From contig NZ_CP129113.1 of assembly GCF_030762805.1 (NCBI RefSeq), positions 2,370,001-2,434,000 of the forward strand: DNA of 64,000 nucleotides. The letters are read 5' to 3'. Each line of letters begins with the position of its first letter. Position 1 is the first letter of the stretch. The notes beneath the pieces were generated by a model. The model searched no databases, was not told where the DNA came from, and saw nothing but the letters and a program-made list of their open reading frames with translations. The position numbers were made by a program, and so were the translations under genes. Positions 36,005-44,269 of the stretch are shown piece by piece. Source of the DNA: Aciduricibacillus chroicocephali (GTDB taxonomy: Bacteria > Bacillota > Bacilli > Bacillales > Amphibacillaceae).

Positions 36005-36970
36005 ATGAATGCAACTCCAAAGAACACGCCTGAACGAATCATACCGAAGCTCGTCATCGGACTCATGCTCGGCATCATCGTCATGGCGTGTTTCCTTCTG
36101 TTCACAGACCTTAAACAAATTACACATTCAATTGCAAAGATGCCGAAACTCTGGCTGATCCTTGCCTTCGTTCTTACGTTCGGCAGCTACTGCTTCCGCT
36201 TGTGGAAGTGGCATGCATTTTCACGCTGGTCAAATTTCAAAATTGGCTTCAGAGACAATACAGCAATCTTCTTCATCGGACTCATGATGTCCATTACACC
36301 GGGAAAAGCCGGCGAGCTGATCAAGTCCTATCTGTTACAGAAGAAAGGTAATGTACCCTACTCTGCTTCATTGCCTATCGTCATCTATGACCGACTGACA
36401 GATTTGCTCGCAATGATGGCGCTAGTCGGCATTGGTCTGCTCGTCTACCCATTCGGCCTTACATCATTGATTGGTCTGTTGCTGCTCATTCTTCTGTTCG
36501 CAATTGTAATCCAGAAGAAATCATGGATGGCTGCACTGATCGACAAATTGACACACCACCCGAAGCTGCAGCGATTCAATGAACCGCTCCACAGCTTTTA
36601 CAGCCAGACGCTCTCTTTGATGCGCTTCCGGATTTTAAGCTTTTCATTCATCATCAGTTTCATCGCCTGGTTCCTGGAATGCGGGAGTCTTTATGTACTT
36701 ATACATGCTTTCGGAGCAGATCTTTCGCTCCCGGCAAGCATCCTGACATTCAGTCTTGGTACAATTGCCGGCGCCCTTTCGATGATACCTGGAGGCCTTG
36801 GAGCTGCAGAAGGAAGCATTACCGGCCTGCTCGTCTACTTTGGCCTGAGTGGCAGCCTTGCAGTTACTGTTTCACTCGTAGTCCGCTTCGTAACGCTCTG
36901 GTTCGGGGTTATTCTTGGCATAATCGTCTTTCTCATAAAACGGAAAAGCTTCTTCTCCGGCAGCAATTGA
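36005..36970 (+). CDS. lysylphosphatidylglycerol synthase TM / UPF0104 family membrane protein
   Basis: A 321-residue protein with about eight membrane helices of the LPG_synthase_TM (UPF0104, AglD-like) family. Typical motifs are SITPGKAGELIKSYLLQKK and SMIPGGLGAAEGSITGLLV. Some relatives are suggested to move lipid-linked sugars across the membrane or to act in glycosylation. The ATG abuts the DprE2-type stop codon (36002-36004), so translation is coupled. In context it could flip the polyprenylphosphoryl pentose, taking the role that a different protein family has in mycobacteria. That role is inferred only. Confidence 0.8.
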   Translation: MNATPKNTPERIIPKLVIGLMLGIIVMACFLLFTDLKQITHSIAKMPKLWLILAFVLTFGSYCFRLWKWHAFSRWSNFKIGFRDNTAIFFIGLMMSITPGKAGELIKSYLLQKKGNVPYSASLPIVIYDRLTDLLAMMALVGIGLLVYPFGLTSLIGLLLLILLFAIVIQKKSWMAALIDKLTHHPKLQRFNEPLHSFYSQTLSLMRFRILSFSFIISFIAWFLECGSLYVLIHAFGADLSLPASILTFSLGTIAGALSMIPGGLGAAEGSITGLLVYFGLSGSLAVTVSLVVRFVTLWFGVILGIIVFLIKRKSFFSGSN

Positions 36971-37009
36971 TTCTTTGTCTAAATTCCTAAAAGCAAGGAG
37001 TGACATGCT

Positions 37010-37435
37010 TTGCCTTATTTTCTGGCACCTTTCATAGCATGGGCAGCGTCCGGCTGTCTTAAATACATAATCAATACAATCAGATTTGGAGAGGATGCTC
37101 GCCAGCATATGGGAAATGGCGGCTTTCCGAGCACGCATACGGCAACCGTATCCAGTATCACCTTTCTCATAGGTCTCGGAGAAGGATGGCTCTCACCAAT
37201 CTTCGGCCTCGCTGTAGCATTCCTTTTCATCGTAATTATCGATGCGACAGGCTTGCGCATTGCAGTCGGCAAACAGGCAGCCGCAGTTAATAGAATGAAC
37301 GAAGGTGTGGACAGCTATAAGATCCTCCGTGAGAAAATGGGCCATACACGAATTGAGATCCTTGGAGGCTTGTTCGTTGGATTTGTTGTTAGTCTGATTC
37401 TTTATTGGCTGTTCTCCCTTTGGGGGTGGTCTTGA
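37010..37435 (+). CDS. divergent PAP2 / DUF212 family membrane protein (YuiD-like)
   Basis: A 141-residue protein with about four membrane helices, matching the divergent PAP2 (DUF212, B. subtilis YuiD) family. The motif HMGNGGFPSTHTATVSS resembles the PAP2 phosphatase signature. In mycobacteria a PAP2-type protein (Rv3807c) is proposed to remove the 5-phosphate of DPPR, and this gene could do the same here. The start is TTG 37010, nine bases after AAGGAG; the ATG at 37005 is out of frame. Its TGA overlaps the next ATG by one base (TGATG). Family is clear, activity is inferred. Confidence 0.82.
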   Translation: MPYFLAPFIAWAASGCLKYIINTIRFGEDARQHMGNGGFPSTHTATVSSITFLIGLGEGWLSPIFGLAVAFLFIVIIDATGLRIAVGKQAAAVNRMNEGVDSYKILREKMGHTRIEILGGLFVGFVVSLILYWLFSLWGWS

Positions 37436-38919
37436 TGGCAAAACGAATCTTCAGTCCGACCAATCTCCTGCTCGCAATCTTATATGCGATTTTTTGCAGC
37501 TTTATCATCTATCTTTCCATTCATGATGAGAATGGATATGTCACATCGGATTCAGCCCATTATTTGCAGCTTGCGCAAAATATTCTTGATGGGCACGGCT
37601 TGTCGACAGCCAATTATGTTGATGGCATGAGTACCTATTTCGCAACATGGCCTGTCGGTTATCCAGTACTCATCGCCCTCATCTCAATTATTACAGGTAG
37701 CGGGGTCTTCTGGGCGTCCAAGATATGCAACATGCTTTGCCTGCTCTTCTGTTTCATCTTATTAAAGCGCCTGTTTGGAGAGAGAGCAGTATTCGCCTCT
37801 TTAATTTTCTCGATAAGCACTCTCGTAAGCATGTTCGTCTATACGTGGTCAGAGGTTCCATTTCTTCTGGGCATGCTTTGGCTCGCCTTCGGAATGACAC
37901 GTTATATGGAAACAAATAAGAAACGCTATGCAGTACATATGGCGCTCGCTGCCCTTTTCATGTTCCTGATGCGGTATATTGGACTCATTGGCGGAGGAAT
38001 TATCGGTCTCATTGGCTTCCTTTATCTATTCAGGAAAAAATGGAAACAGATGTGGACATGCTGGATTGCTGGGGGCTCTGTCATTGTAATTGCAGGCCTT
38101 TACTTGCTTAATAATCAGCTGCGTAATGGACTAGCGACAGGTATGGAGCGCATCCCTCGTGCTGAGACTGCGAGTGAATTTGCAACAATGCTGAAAGACA
38201 GCATCCTTACTGAGATCAACATCTTTTCTAATGATTTGAATAGCAGTTTGATCGGCTTTATTGTCATAACGATCATTGCAATTGCAATATTCATCCGTCC
38301 AAAGCAATTACAAGCAATATTTCAGTTGAAAGGTGAACAGTTTAGGCTGCCGGCCATTTTCCTGTTGATTGGTTGCATCTATCTGATCGCCATCATTTAC
38401 ATGCGCTGGACAGCCTACTTTGACGCGTTCAACTTCCGTTTATTAGGCCCTGCGACTTTCATGTTCAGCCTGTTTCTCATCAGTTGGATCGCACAGTTTG
38501 AGAGACCAAATTGGAGTCGCTGGCGAAGCACAATAGGACTCGTTTTGATTATTGCATTGCTCATAAATGTCGGATATGAAGTCCTCTCGCTTGGGAAAAG
38601 CAACAGTCCGACCTATTCGGAAAATGTTCAGCAAGTTGAGAAAACATATGAACAGATTCCCCCGAAGAGCATTGTCGCATTCGAAAACTTCCATGCTCGC
38701 TATTTGCGACCAGATATTCAGTTCATTAAAGTACACTTCCAGCCATACTTTGCTGATGCGGAAACAGTGAATCAATTTAAAGCACGCGTTACTCCAAATA
38801 ATGCTGCAGGTGTATATTTACAGAAGAAATCACTATCCGGCTATACGTACGGGAACGGTTTTGCAGAATTAATGAAGCAAGCAGATAGTGAGAATAAGGA
38901 CTTTATAGAGATTAAATGA
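37435..38919 (+). CDS. GT-C fold membrane glycosyltransferase (GT39/ArnT-like)
   Basis: A 494-residue protein with about ten to twelve membrane segments. In the first extracellular loop it has TSDSAHYLQLAQNILDGHG, the acidic D/E..Y pattern of GT-C enzymes that use polyprenyl-phosphate sugar donors (PMT, ArnT and arabinofuranosyltransferases). The C-terminal part carries a small non-membrane domain. As the last gene of the operon it is the natural candidate to transfer the pentose to an extracellular acceptor. The acceptor is unknown; an S-layer protein or wall polymer is a guess from context. The operon ends at the terminator at 38927-38960. Confidence 0.8.
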   Translation: MAKRIFSPTNLLLAILYAIFCSFIIYLSIHDENGYVTSDSAHYLQLAQNILDGHGLSTANYVDGMSTYFATWPVGYPVLIALISIITGSGVFWASKICNMLCLLFCFILLKRLFGERAVFASLIFSISTLVSMFVYTWSEVPFLLGMLWLAFGMTRYMETNKKRYAVHMALAALFMFLMRYIGLIGGGIIGLIGFLYLFRKKWKQMWTCWIAGGSVIVIAGLYLLNNQLRNGLATGMERIPRAETASEFATMLKDSILTEINIFSNDLNSSLIGFIVITIIAIAIFIRPKQLQAIFQLKGEQFRLPAIFLLIGCIYLIAIIYMRWTAYFDAFNFRLLGPATFMFSLFLISWIAQFERPNWSRWRSTIGLVLIIALLINVGYEVLSLGKSNSPTYSENVQQVEKTYEQIPPKSIVAFENFHARYLRPDIQFIKVHFQPYFADAETVNQFKARVTPNNAAGVYLQKKSLSGYTYGNGFAELMKQADSENKDFIEIK

Positions 38920-38926
38920 GATACGG

Positions 38927-38960
38927 AAAGACGGCACTCCGCAGATGGAGTGCCGTCTTT
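38927..38960. terminator. rho-independent terminator
   Basis: A 14-bp perfect stem AAAGACGGCACTCC / GGAGTGCCGTCTTT with T5 on the plus strand. It ends the DprE1/DprE2 operon and separates it from the convergent gene at 38970. Confidence 0.88.
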
Positions 38961-38969
38961 TTCTAGCTT

Positions 38970-40472
38970 TTATTTCAAATCACCAATATTCCATAAGACA
39001 ACATTTGGCTCCCGATACCAACTGCCAGAGTCATAGAATGCGAGCAGTTTGCCCCCATCATGACTGAATGCCAGATTGCTAACATCGATTGCATTTCCAG
39101 CGTTCTGCTGAATCATACGCTTGTTGTATGGCGTAATCAATGTTTTATAATGAGCATAGTCCGAAGTTCTGTAAATATTGATAACGCCATCCTTGCCGCT
39201 TGTCGCTAAATATTTTCCATTTGGACTATAAACAAGGTCTACAGGTTTTCTATCGCTACTTTCAAGATCAAGTGAATAGTCCACAAGCATCTTATTGAAA
39301 TCAATTACATCCATTGTCGGTGCACTTCCATAGTTGCCATACAAGACTGTTAATTGGCTGCCATCATGACTCATCGCAAACCTGGAAACTTCCCCGTCAA
39401 ATGTCAGTTTCTCTTTCAACTTGCCCGTATTCACATCAAAGAAGAAGAGATTCTTTTCATAAGATACCATTAGAGTCTGCTCATCCGGGGACAGCTCAAT
39501 CTTATCCTTAGTTGAATAGTAATATGCTTTATCGTAGTCATAATGATTCTCAATCGCTTCAGAAGCCAAGTTCACCATGATTAAGCCTTGCCTGTCGTCA
39601 AAGAAAATAACCCTTCCATCGCTCGTATATATTGTTTTGCCCTTACCTTCGAGACTAGCATAGGAATCCGGGTTGTAGGTAAAGTACTTCTCTTGTTGCA
39701 GGCGGTTGTCATACAGTTCCAGCTTTCCATTATTACCAATAGCCCCAAGACCATCTGTATAGAAGCGGATAAAGCGATCATCGTAAATCTTTATTAGTTT
39801 TCCATTGCGAGCATCCCAGACTTCATTGTCCACAGATAACATCTTATCGTTGGAAGACCATGATGCATCTGGAACGTAGCTGTATGGCATACCAATAGAC
39901 TTAGTCCAGAAGATTTCACCATACTTCACGGTAATCGGGAAATTCTTCTTTTTCAGTCCAGCCTTCAGCGTCAAAGTCGTCTTACCTTCCTTAAGTGCGG
40001 TAATCTTGCCATTCTGATCGACTTTTGCAATAGATGTATCTGCAATCGAGTAAGAAATGACAGGTTTCGCAGCACGGATTGGCTCGTATTGAACGACTGC
40101 ATTTGTAGGATTTGAGTAGTTGATATAAGCAATATTGCCCTTCAACGCAATCTTAAGGTCCGTAACTTTCTGGATCACTTTAACTGAAACAGTAGAGCGG
40201 CTCTTACCAGCAGTCGCAGTAATCTTGGCCGTACCTGGGTACTGCGCTTTGATCGTACCCTTTTTGTCAACAGTTGCTACCTTTGTATTGCTTGATTTGT
40301 ATGTAACTTTATTCTTTCCTGCATTTGCAACCTTCACCTTTTGGGTTGTTCCGTATTCCATCGTACTTTTGGATACCGAGATTTTGAATGCACCTGCTGC
40401 GAAACTGGAGACAGGTTGGATGAAAATGAATAGAAAGGTAATTAGACTGACTAGTAATAGTTTTTTCTTCAT
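38970..40472 (-). CDS. secreted protein with Big_2-type Ig domains and a WD40-like beta-propeller
   Basis: A 500-residue protein. The start is ATG 40472 with AAGGAGG six bases upstream. It has a signal peptide (LLVSLITFLFIFIQPVSSFA), two Big_2-type Ig-like domains (about 30-110 and 120-190, with KVATVDKKGTIKAQYPGTAKIT and IAKVDQNGKITALKEGKTTL), then a repeat region (about 200-500) typical of a WD40-like beta-propeller (YSPNGKYLATSGKDGVINIYR, LAFSHDGGKLLAFYDSGSW). It lacks SLH domains. Binding or scaffold function is likely; the partner is unknown. A sigma-A promoter lies at 40536-40565. Confidence 0.82.
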   Translation of the reverse strand: MKKKLLLVSLITFLFIFIQPVSSFAAGAFKISVSKSTMEYGTTQKVKVANAGKNKVTYKSSNTKVATVDKKGTIKAQYPGTAKITATAGKSRSTVSVKVIQKVTDLKIALKGNIAYINYSNPTNAVVQYEPIRAAKPVISYSIADTSIAKVDQNGKITALKEGKTTLTLKAGLKKKNFPITVKYGEIFWTKSIGMPYSYVPDASWSSNDKMLSVDNEVWDARNGKLIKIYDDRFIRFYTDGLGAIGNNGKLELYDNRLQQEKYFTYNPDSYASLEGKGKTIYTSDGRVIFFDDRQGLIMVNLASEAIENHYDYDKAYYYSTKDKIELSPDEQTLMVSYEKNLFFFDVNTGKLKEKLTFDGEVSRFAMSHDGSQLTVLYGNYGSAPTMDVIDFNKMLVDYSLDLESSDRKPVDLVYSPNGKYLATSGKDGVINIYRTSDYAHYKTLITPYNKRMIQQNAGNAIDVSNLAFSHDGGKLLAFYDSGSWYREPNVVLWNIGDLK

Positions 40473-40535
40473 AGGAAACCTCCTTGTTTCAATATCTTTT
40501 ATCACAAATACATACAATAGTCCTTACACGAAACG

Positions 40536-40565
40536 ATTATATAGTTAAAATTATTTATGTGTCCA
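40536..40565 (-). promoter_or_regulatory. sigma-A promoter of the propeller protein gene
   Basis: On the minus strand TGGACA (40560-40565) and a perfect TATAAT (40536-40541) are separated by 18 bases. The remaining sequence up to 40804 is AT-rich; it holds a small hairpin (AGCTG / CAGCT near 40589-40615) and nothing else I recognise. Confidence 0.65.
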
Positions 40566-40804
40566 GTCTTTTAAATTAAAAAAGTAGCTGAGCGACATTT
40601 AAATTCGGCAGCTTTTTCTAGTACAAAAAGAGACTATATAAACGGTCATATAGGACTAATATCATCGTTATAAACTTCTCACTTCTTGCCACTAATTTAT
40701 AAAGAAACTTACTAACTTCAGTATGTTTTATAACAAAATATAAATCTATTTAACAGTATAAACATTAGGCAAAATGTTTTGCACAAAAAGACCAATCGAC
40801 CTAG

Positions 40805-41149
40805 AAATCCAGTTACCTAAATGATGTTACAGAGGCGAATATATTTAAAGGTAATAATCAATCATTCCGCCCTTCCCAGACAATTACACGGGAGCAAATG
40901 GCTACAGTACTCGTCAAAGCCTTTGAATTGAGCGGCGATAATACTAATATCGAATTAACAGACCTCTTGAAGATTGATGCCTCTCACCGCGATAATGTAA
41001 AAGTATTGGCTCAGAATAACATTACAATCGGAAAGATAAATAAAGAAGGAAAGCGGTATTTCGATGGAACTGGCAAACTGACTCGTGTCCAGTTTGCAAT
41101 TTTCCTTGATAAGGCACTTGGTTCATTTGGAGTCGTGGAAATCAATTAA
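40805..41149 (+). pseudogene. SLH-protein remnant (no start, no signal peptide)
   Basis: The open frame encodes the last part of an SLH region: VTEANIFKGNNQSFRPSQTI, TREQMATVLVKAFELSG, then SHRDNVKVLAQN and TRVQFAIFLDKALGSF, ending at a stop. It is preceded by an in-frame TAG (40802-40804), and there is no start codon with a ribosome site, no signal peptide and no first SLH domain. The residues are close to the SLH2-SLH3 part of the gene at 41363-44170. It is best read as the surviving 3' piece of a deleted SLH gene. Confidence 0.7.
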
Positions 41150-41174
41150 ATTCAAATTTATATGGTAAAAGACC

Positions 41175-41204
41175 AGTCTCGTGAATTAGTAAAATCACGA
41201 GACT
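41175..41204. terminator. hairpin downstream of the SLH remnant
   Basis: A 10-bp perfect stem AGTCTCGTGA / TCACGAGACT lies 25 bases after the remnant's stop. There is no clear T tract, so it may be a decayed terminator. Confidence 0.4.
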
Positions 41205-41297
41205 GTCTTAGTAAAAAATATAAATTGTTTGACAAATCAAAACAATACAACTCCTCTTTAACACTGCTTATTTTGCTCTCTTGCTTAATAAGTAAAA

Positions 41298-41328
41298 GCT
41301 CTGTGTAAGATTCCTCTAACACAGAGCT
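41298..41328 (-). terminator. rho-independent terminator (minus strand)
   Basis: A 10-bp perfect stem AGCTCTGTGT / ACACAGAGCT has TTTT on the minus strand. It is 34 bases after the stop of the SLH gene at 41363. Confidence 0.7.
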
Positions 41329-41735
41329 ACTAATGAAAATAATGTTCTAATTGAATTAACTATTAGCCTGCTATTGGAATGTTATCACCAGCTTCTCCAT
41401 TAGAGTCGGAAGACCCATTACTAATACCATCTGATATTGGTGCATCTTGGATTCTTACTGTCCCAATATTAAGCTCATTACCGTTGGTCCCTTTTAGTTC
41501 TAAAATATTTGTAATCTCTGTTGCAGTATTCAATGCAGAACTAGCATCCTCAGCTTTAATTTTAATAGCTACTGTTTTACCATCGTCTAAGAATTTCAAA
41601 TCAGCAACTGCTGCTTGGGCTTCACCCTTGTCGGTACTAAATACTAGATTGGCTGTCTCGTTTTGCAATTCAACTACGTTGGAGAATGTTAAAGTAAGCT
41701 GACCATCCTTAGCATCCACTGCATCAACTGCATCA

Positions 41736-42215
41736 ACTGCCGCCTTGCCACCAGTAAAGTTCACCGCTGCTTCGTCATTAATTGCGTAAGTCAGGTTGTT
41801 GCCCTCAATACCCGTTGTCTCCGCTGTAAGTGTGATGACACCATCTACTTCGTTTGCTGTCACGCCAAGATCAGGTTCTGTAGTATTGATTGCCGTGACA
41901 AGGTCAGATGCGCTGTTATAGTCTGTTCCGTATACAAACTCTTTTCCTGCAACGGTTACTTTACCTGCCGCCACTGCATCAACTGCCTCTACTGCCGCCT
42001 TGCCACCAGTAAAGTTCACCGCTGCTTCGTCATTAATTGCGTAAGTCAGCTTGTTGCCCTCAATACCCGCTGTCTTCGCTGTAAGTGTGATGACACCATC
42101 TACTTCGTTTGCTGTCAGGCCAAGATCAGGTTCTGTAGTGCTGATTGCCGTGACAAGGTCAGATGCACTGTTATAGTCTGTTCCGTATACAAATTCTTTC
42201 CCTGCAATCGTTACA
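41736..42215 (-). repeat. two tandem 255-bp coding repeats
   Basis: Two in-frame units (starting near 41736 and 41991 on the plus strand, period 255 bp, 85 residues) are almost identical in DNA. Each encodes VAGKEFVYGTDYNSASDLVTA followed by EVDGVITLTA and an AINDEAAVNFTGGKAAV end. Confidence 0.85.
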
Positions 42216-42239
42216 CTACTTCCTTCATTTCCAATATTT

Positions 42240-42445
42240 GAATATGTTATTGCACCTGTTGCAGCTTCAGCTTCAGATCCTTCTACCGCTTCAACGCCCT
42301 CTGTATCAATGTCTGTAAATATTACTTTGCCCGTTGCTGCTTTAGCTGTAGATCCTTCTACCGCTTCAACACCCTCTGTATCAATATCTGTATATGTTAT
42401 CTTGCCTGTTGCTGCTTTAGCTGTAGATCCTTCTACTGCATCTAC
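42240..42445 (-). repeat. three tandem 75-bp coding repeats
   Basis: Three units with period 75 bp (25 residues); the plus-strand marker GATCCTTCTACC or a variant occurs at 42276, 42351 and 42426. The protein unit is GVEAVEGSTAKAATGKI plus a short YTDIDTE-type strand. Confidence 0.85.
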
Positions 42446-44269
42446 ACCTTTCACAGCCTTAATACGTTCTGCTTTTGTAAGCGTAATGTCAGTAGCTTCG
42501 TTTTTATACTTATCAATTTGACCAAGTTCAATATCACCATTATCTTTCACTATAACAGGAATTGTCGCCGAATTCCCATCCTGGTCTTTCACGGTAATTG
42601 TAGTACTGCCTGCCTTAACAGATTTGATAGCAATATTACCGTCCGGATCTATCTCTGCGGTTGCTATGTTCTCATCAGCGCTAGAAACTTCAGTTCCAAC
42701 GAGCCCAAGTACATCGGTTGTATTGGCTGTTGAATTGTTTGTAGAAGGTGTGAATGTTACCGTTGAACCACCATCTCCGCCTGTGCCTCCGCTACCTGTA
42801 TCGCCACCACCATTATTTCCGCCTGTGTCTCCGCTGCCTGTATCACCTCCACCGCCGTTATTGTTACCGTCTCCCTCACCCGGTGTAGGTGCATCAGGGT
42901 TGGCTGTCCCATCAATCTGAACAATTTGGCCTTTAACAGCATCATAGTTTTTGATGACATCGTTGATTTTTGTACCTTCTGGAAGTGTGATGTTCTCAAT
43001 TTTTGTATCTTCACCAAGAGTAAGCTTCACATCTTTATCTGTTATATTTACTGTTGGAACGGAAGAATTAGCTGATGCTTTGATTGTAGCATCAGAAGAT
43101 ACGTTAATTTCTTTAACAGATGAATTTCCAGTTAACTCTAGTATTGCGCCGTCTTTATTTATTTCTACTGTCCCCAAGTTAGAATCTTCAAAGACAGCTG
43201 CTCTTGGATCAATTGATGCAGCCTTCACATTTGTAGAGCGTGCGACATTGGCCATATCACTAATTATAGTTTTTCCTGTTATATCAAGACCTTTGCCTTG
43301 GAAACCTTCACCATTCAGTATGAGATCCCCGGCAACTTTGAGATTTTGAAGAGATACATTATTTCCATGGACTGTTACATTGCCGTCAATTTGACTATTG
43401 CCTCCGTTAATTAAAATCGGTTTCTCTGCAGATCCACTCTTAATAATTTTGAGACCCTTTACATTGACAATCTGCCCATCAGCTACAGTGAAGTCGATTT
43501 GTGCTCCCTTTAATGCATCATTGTTTGCTGTACTCAAAATGCCCTTTAAAGCATCAGATACCCGATACGTCCTCCCAGCTATCTTAGCACCGCTATCTGT
43601 TACAGCCGAAATGTGAGCTGGAGACTTCATCGCCTTCTCAAGGAAAACTGCAAAATGTACCCGTTTTAGCGGAGCCGACGCATCGAAATAGCGCTCACCT
43701 TTTTTGTTCAGCTTCCCTATTGAAACTCCGTTTTGTGCAAGGATTTTTACATTATCACGATGGGATGAATCGACTTTATCAAAATCAATTAAGTTAATTG
43801 TGCTGTCATTTCCCCGCAGATCGAATGCCTGTACAATAACCGTTGCCATCTGGTCTCGGCTAATTGGCTTAGTCGGCTCGAACTTTCCATTTCTACCTTT
43901 AAAAATTCCAGCCTCTGTTACAGCTGCAATCTCTCTTGCATAATCACTATTTGTCTTAACATCCTTATACATGGATAATGTTTTTTTATAGTCTGGGGAA
44001 GGTTCTAATTTCAATGCAGAAACAAGCAAACGTGCTACATGCTGACGAGAAATATTTTGGTAGGGTTTGAAAGTCCCATCCTCGTAACCGCTTACAATCC
44101 CCTGATCAGCAAGAGCTTCAACAGATAGTACGTTGTACTCTAACCTTAATTTGGTGTTGTTTCCTCCTCTCTACCAATGTTATGATAAAAACGTTTAAGC
44201 GTTTTGTTTAATAGATTAAGATTATTTTAATCATCGTAAAACAATATATTGAGAAAAGAGGAAACATAC

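Larger units (their letters stand above)
41363..44170 (-). pseudogene. S-layer-type SLH protein gene lacking its start codon and signal peptide
   Basis: The frame is open from 44170 to the stop at 41363, but its first codon follows an in-frame TAG (44171-44173) and has no ATG, GTG or TTG before a TTG at 44029 inside SLH1. SLH1 itself begins late (LEYNVLSVEALADQGIVSGY). SLH2 and SLH3 are complete (TVIVQAFDLRG, SHRDNVKILAQNG). Then come a beta-strand-rich region with parallel repeats, a Gly/Asp linker, a Big_2-like domain, and two tandem repeat types (75-bp and 255-bp units). A good ribosome site GAGGAGG remains at 44160-44168, so a deletion of the start, signal peptide and first part of SLH1 is likely. 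As it stands no exported protein is made. Confidence 0.7.

Noticed and set aside
37003-37040. ATG at 37005 as start of the PAP2-type gene
   Set aside because: It is out of frame with the conserved protein and meets a stop after about ten codons; TTG 37010 has AAGGAG at the right distance.
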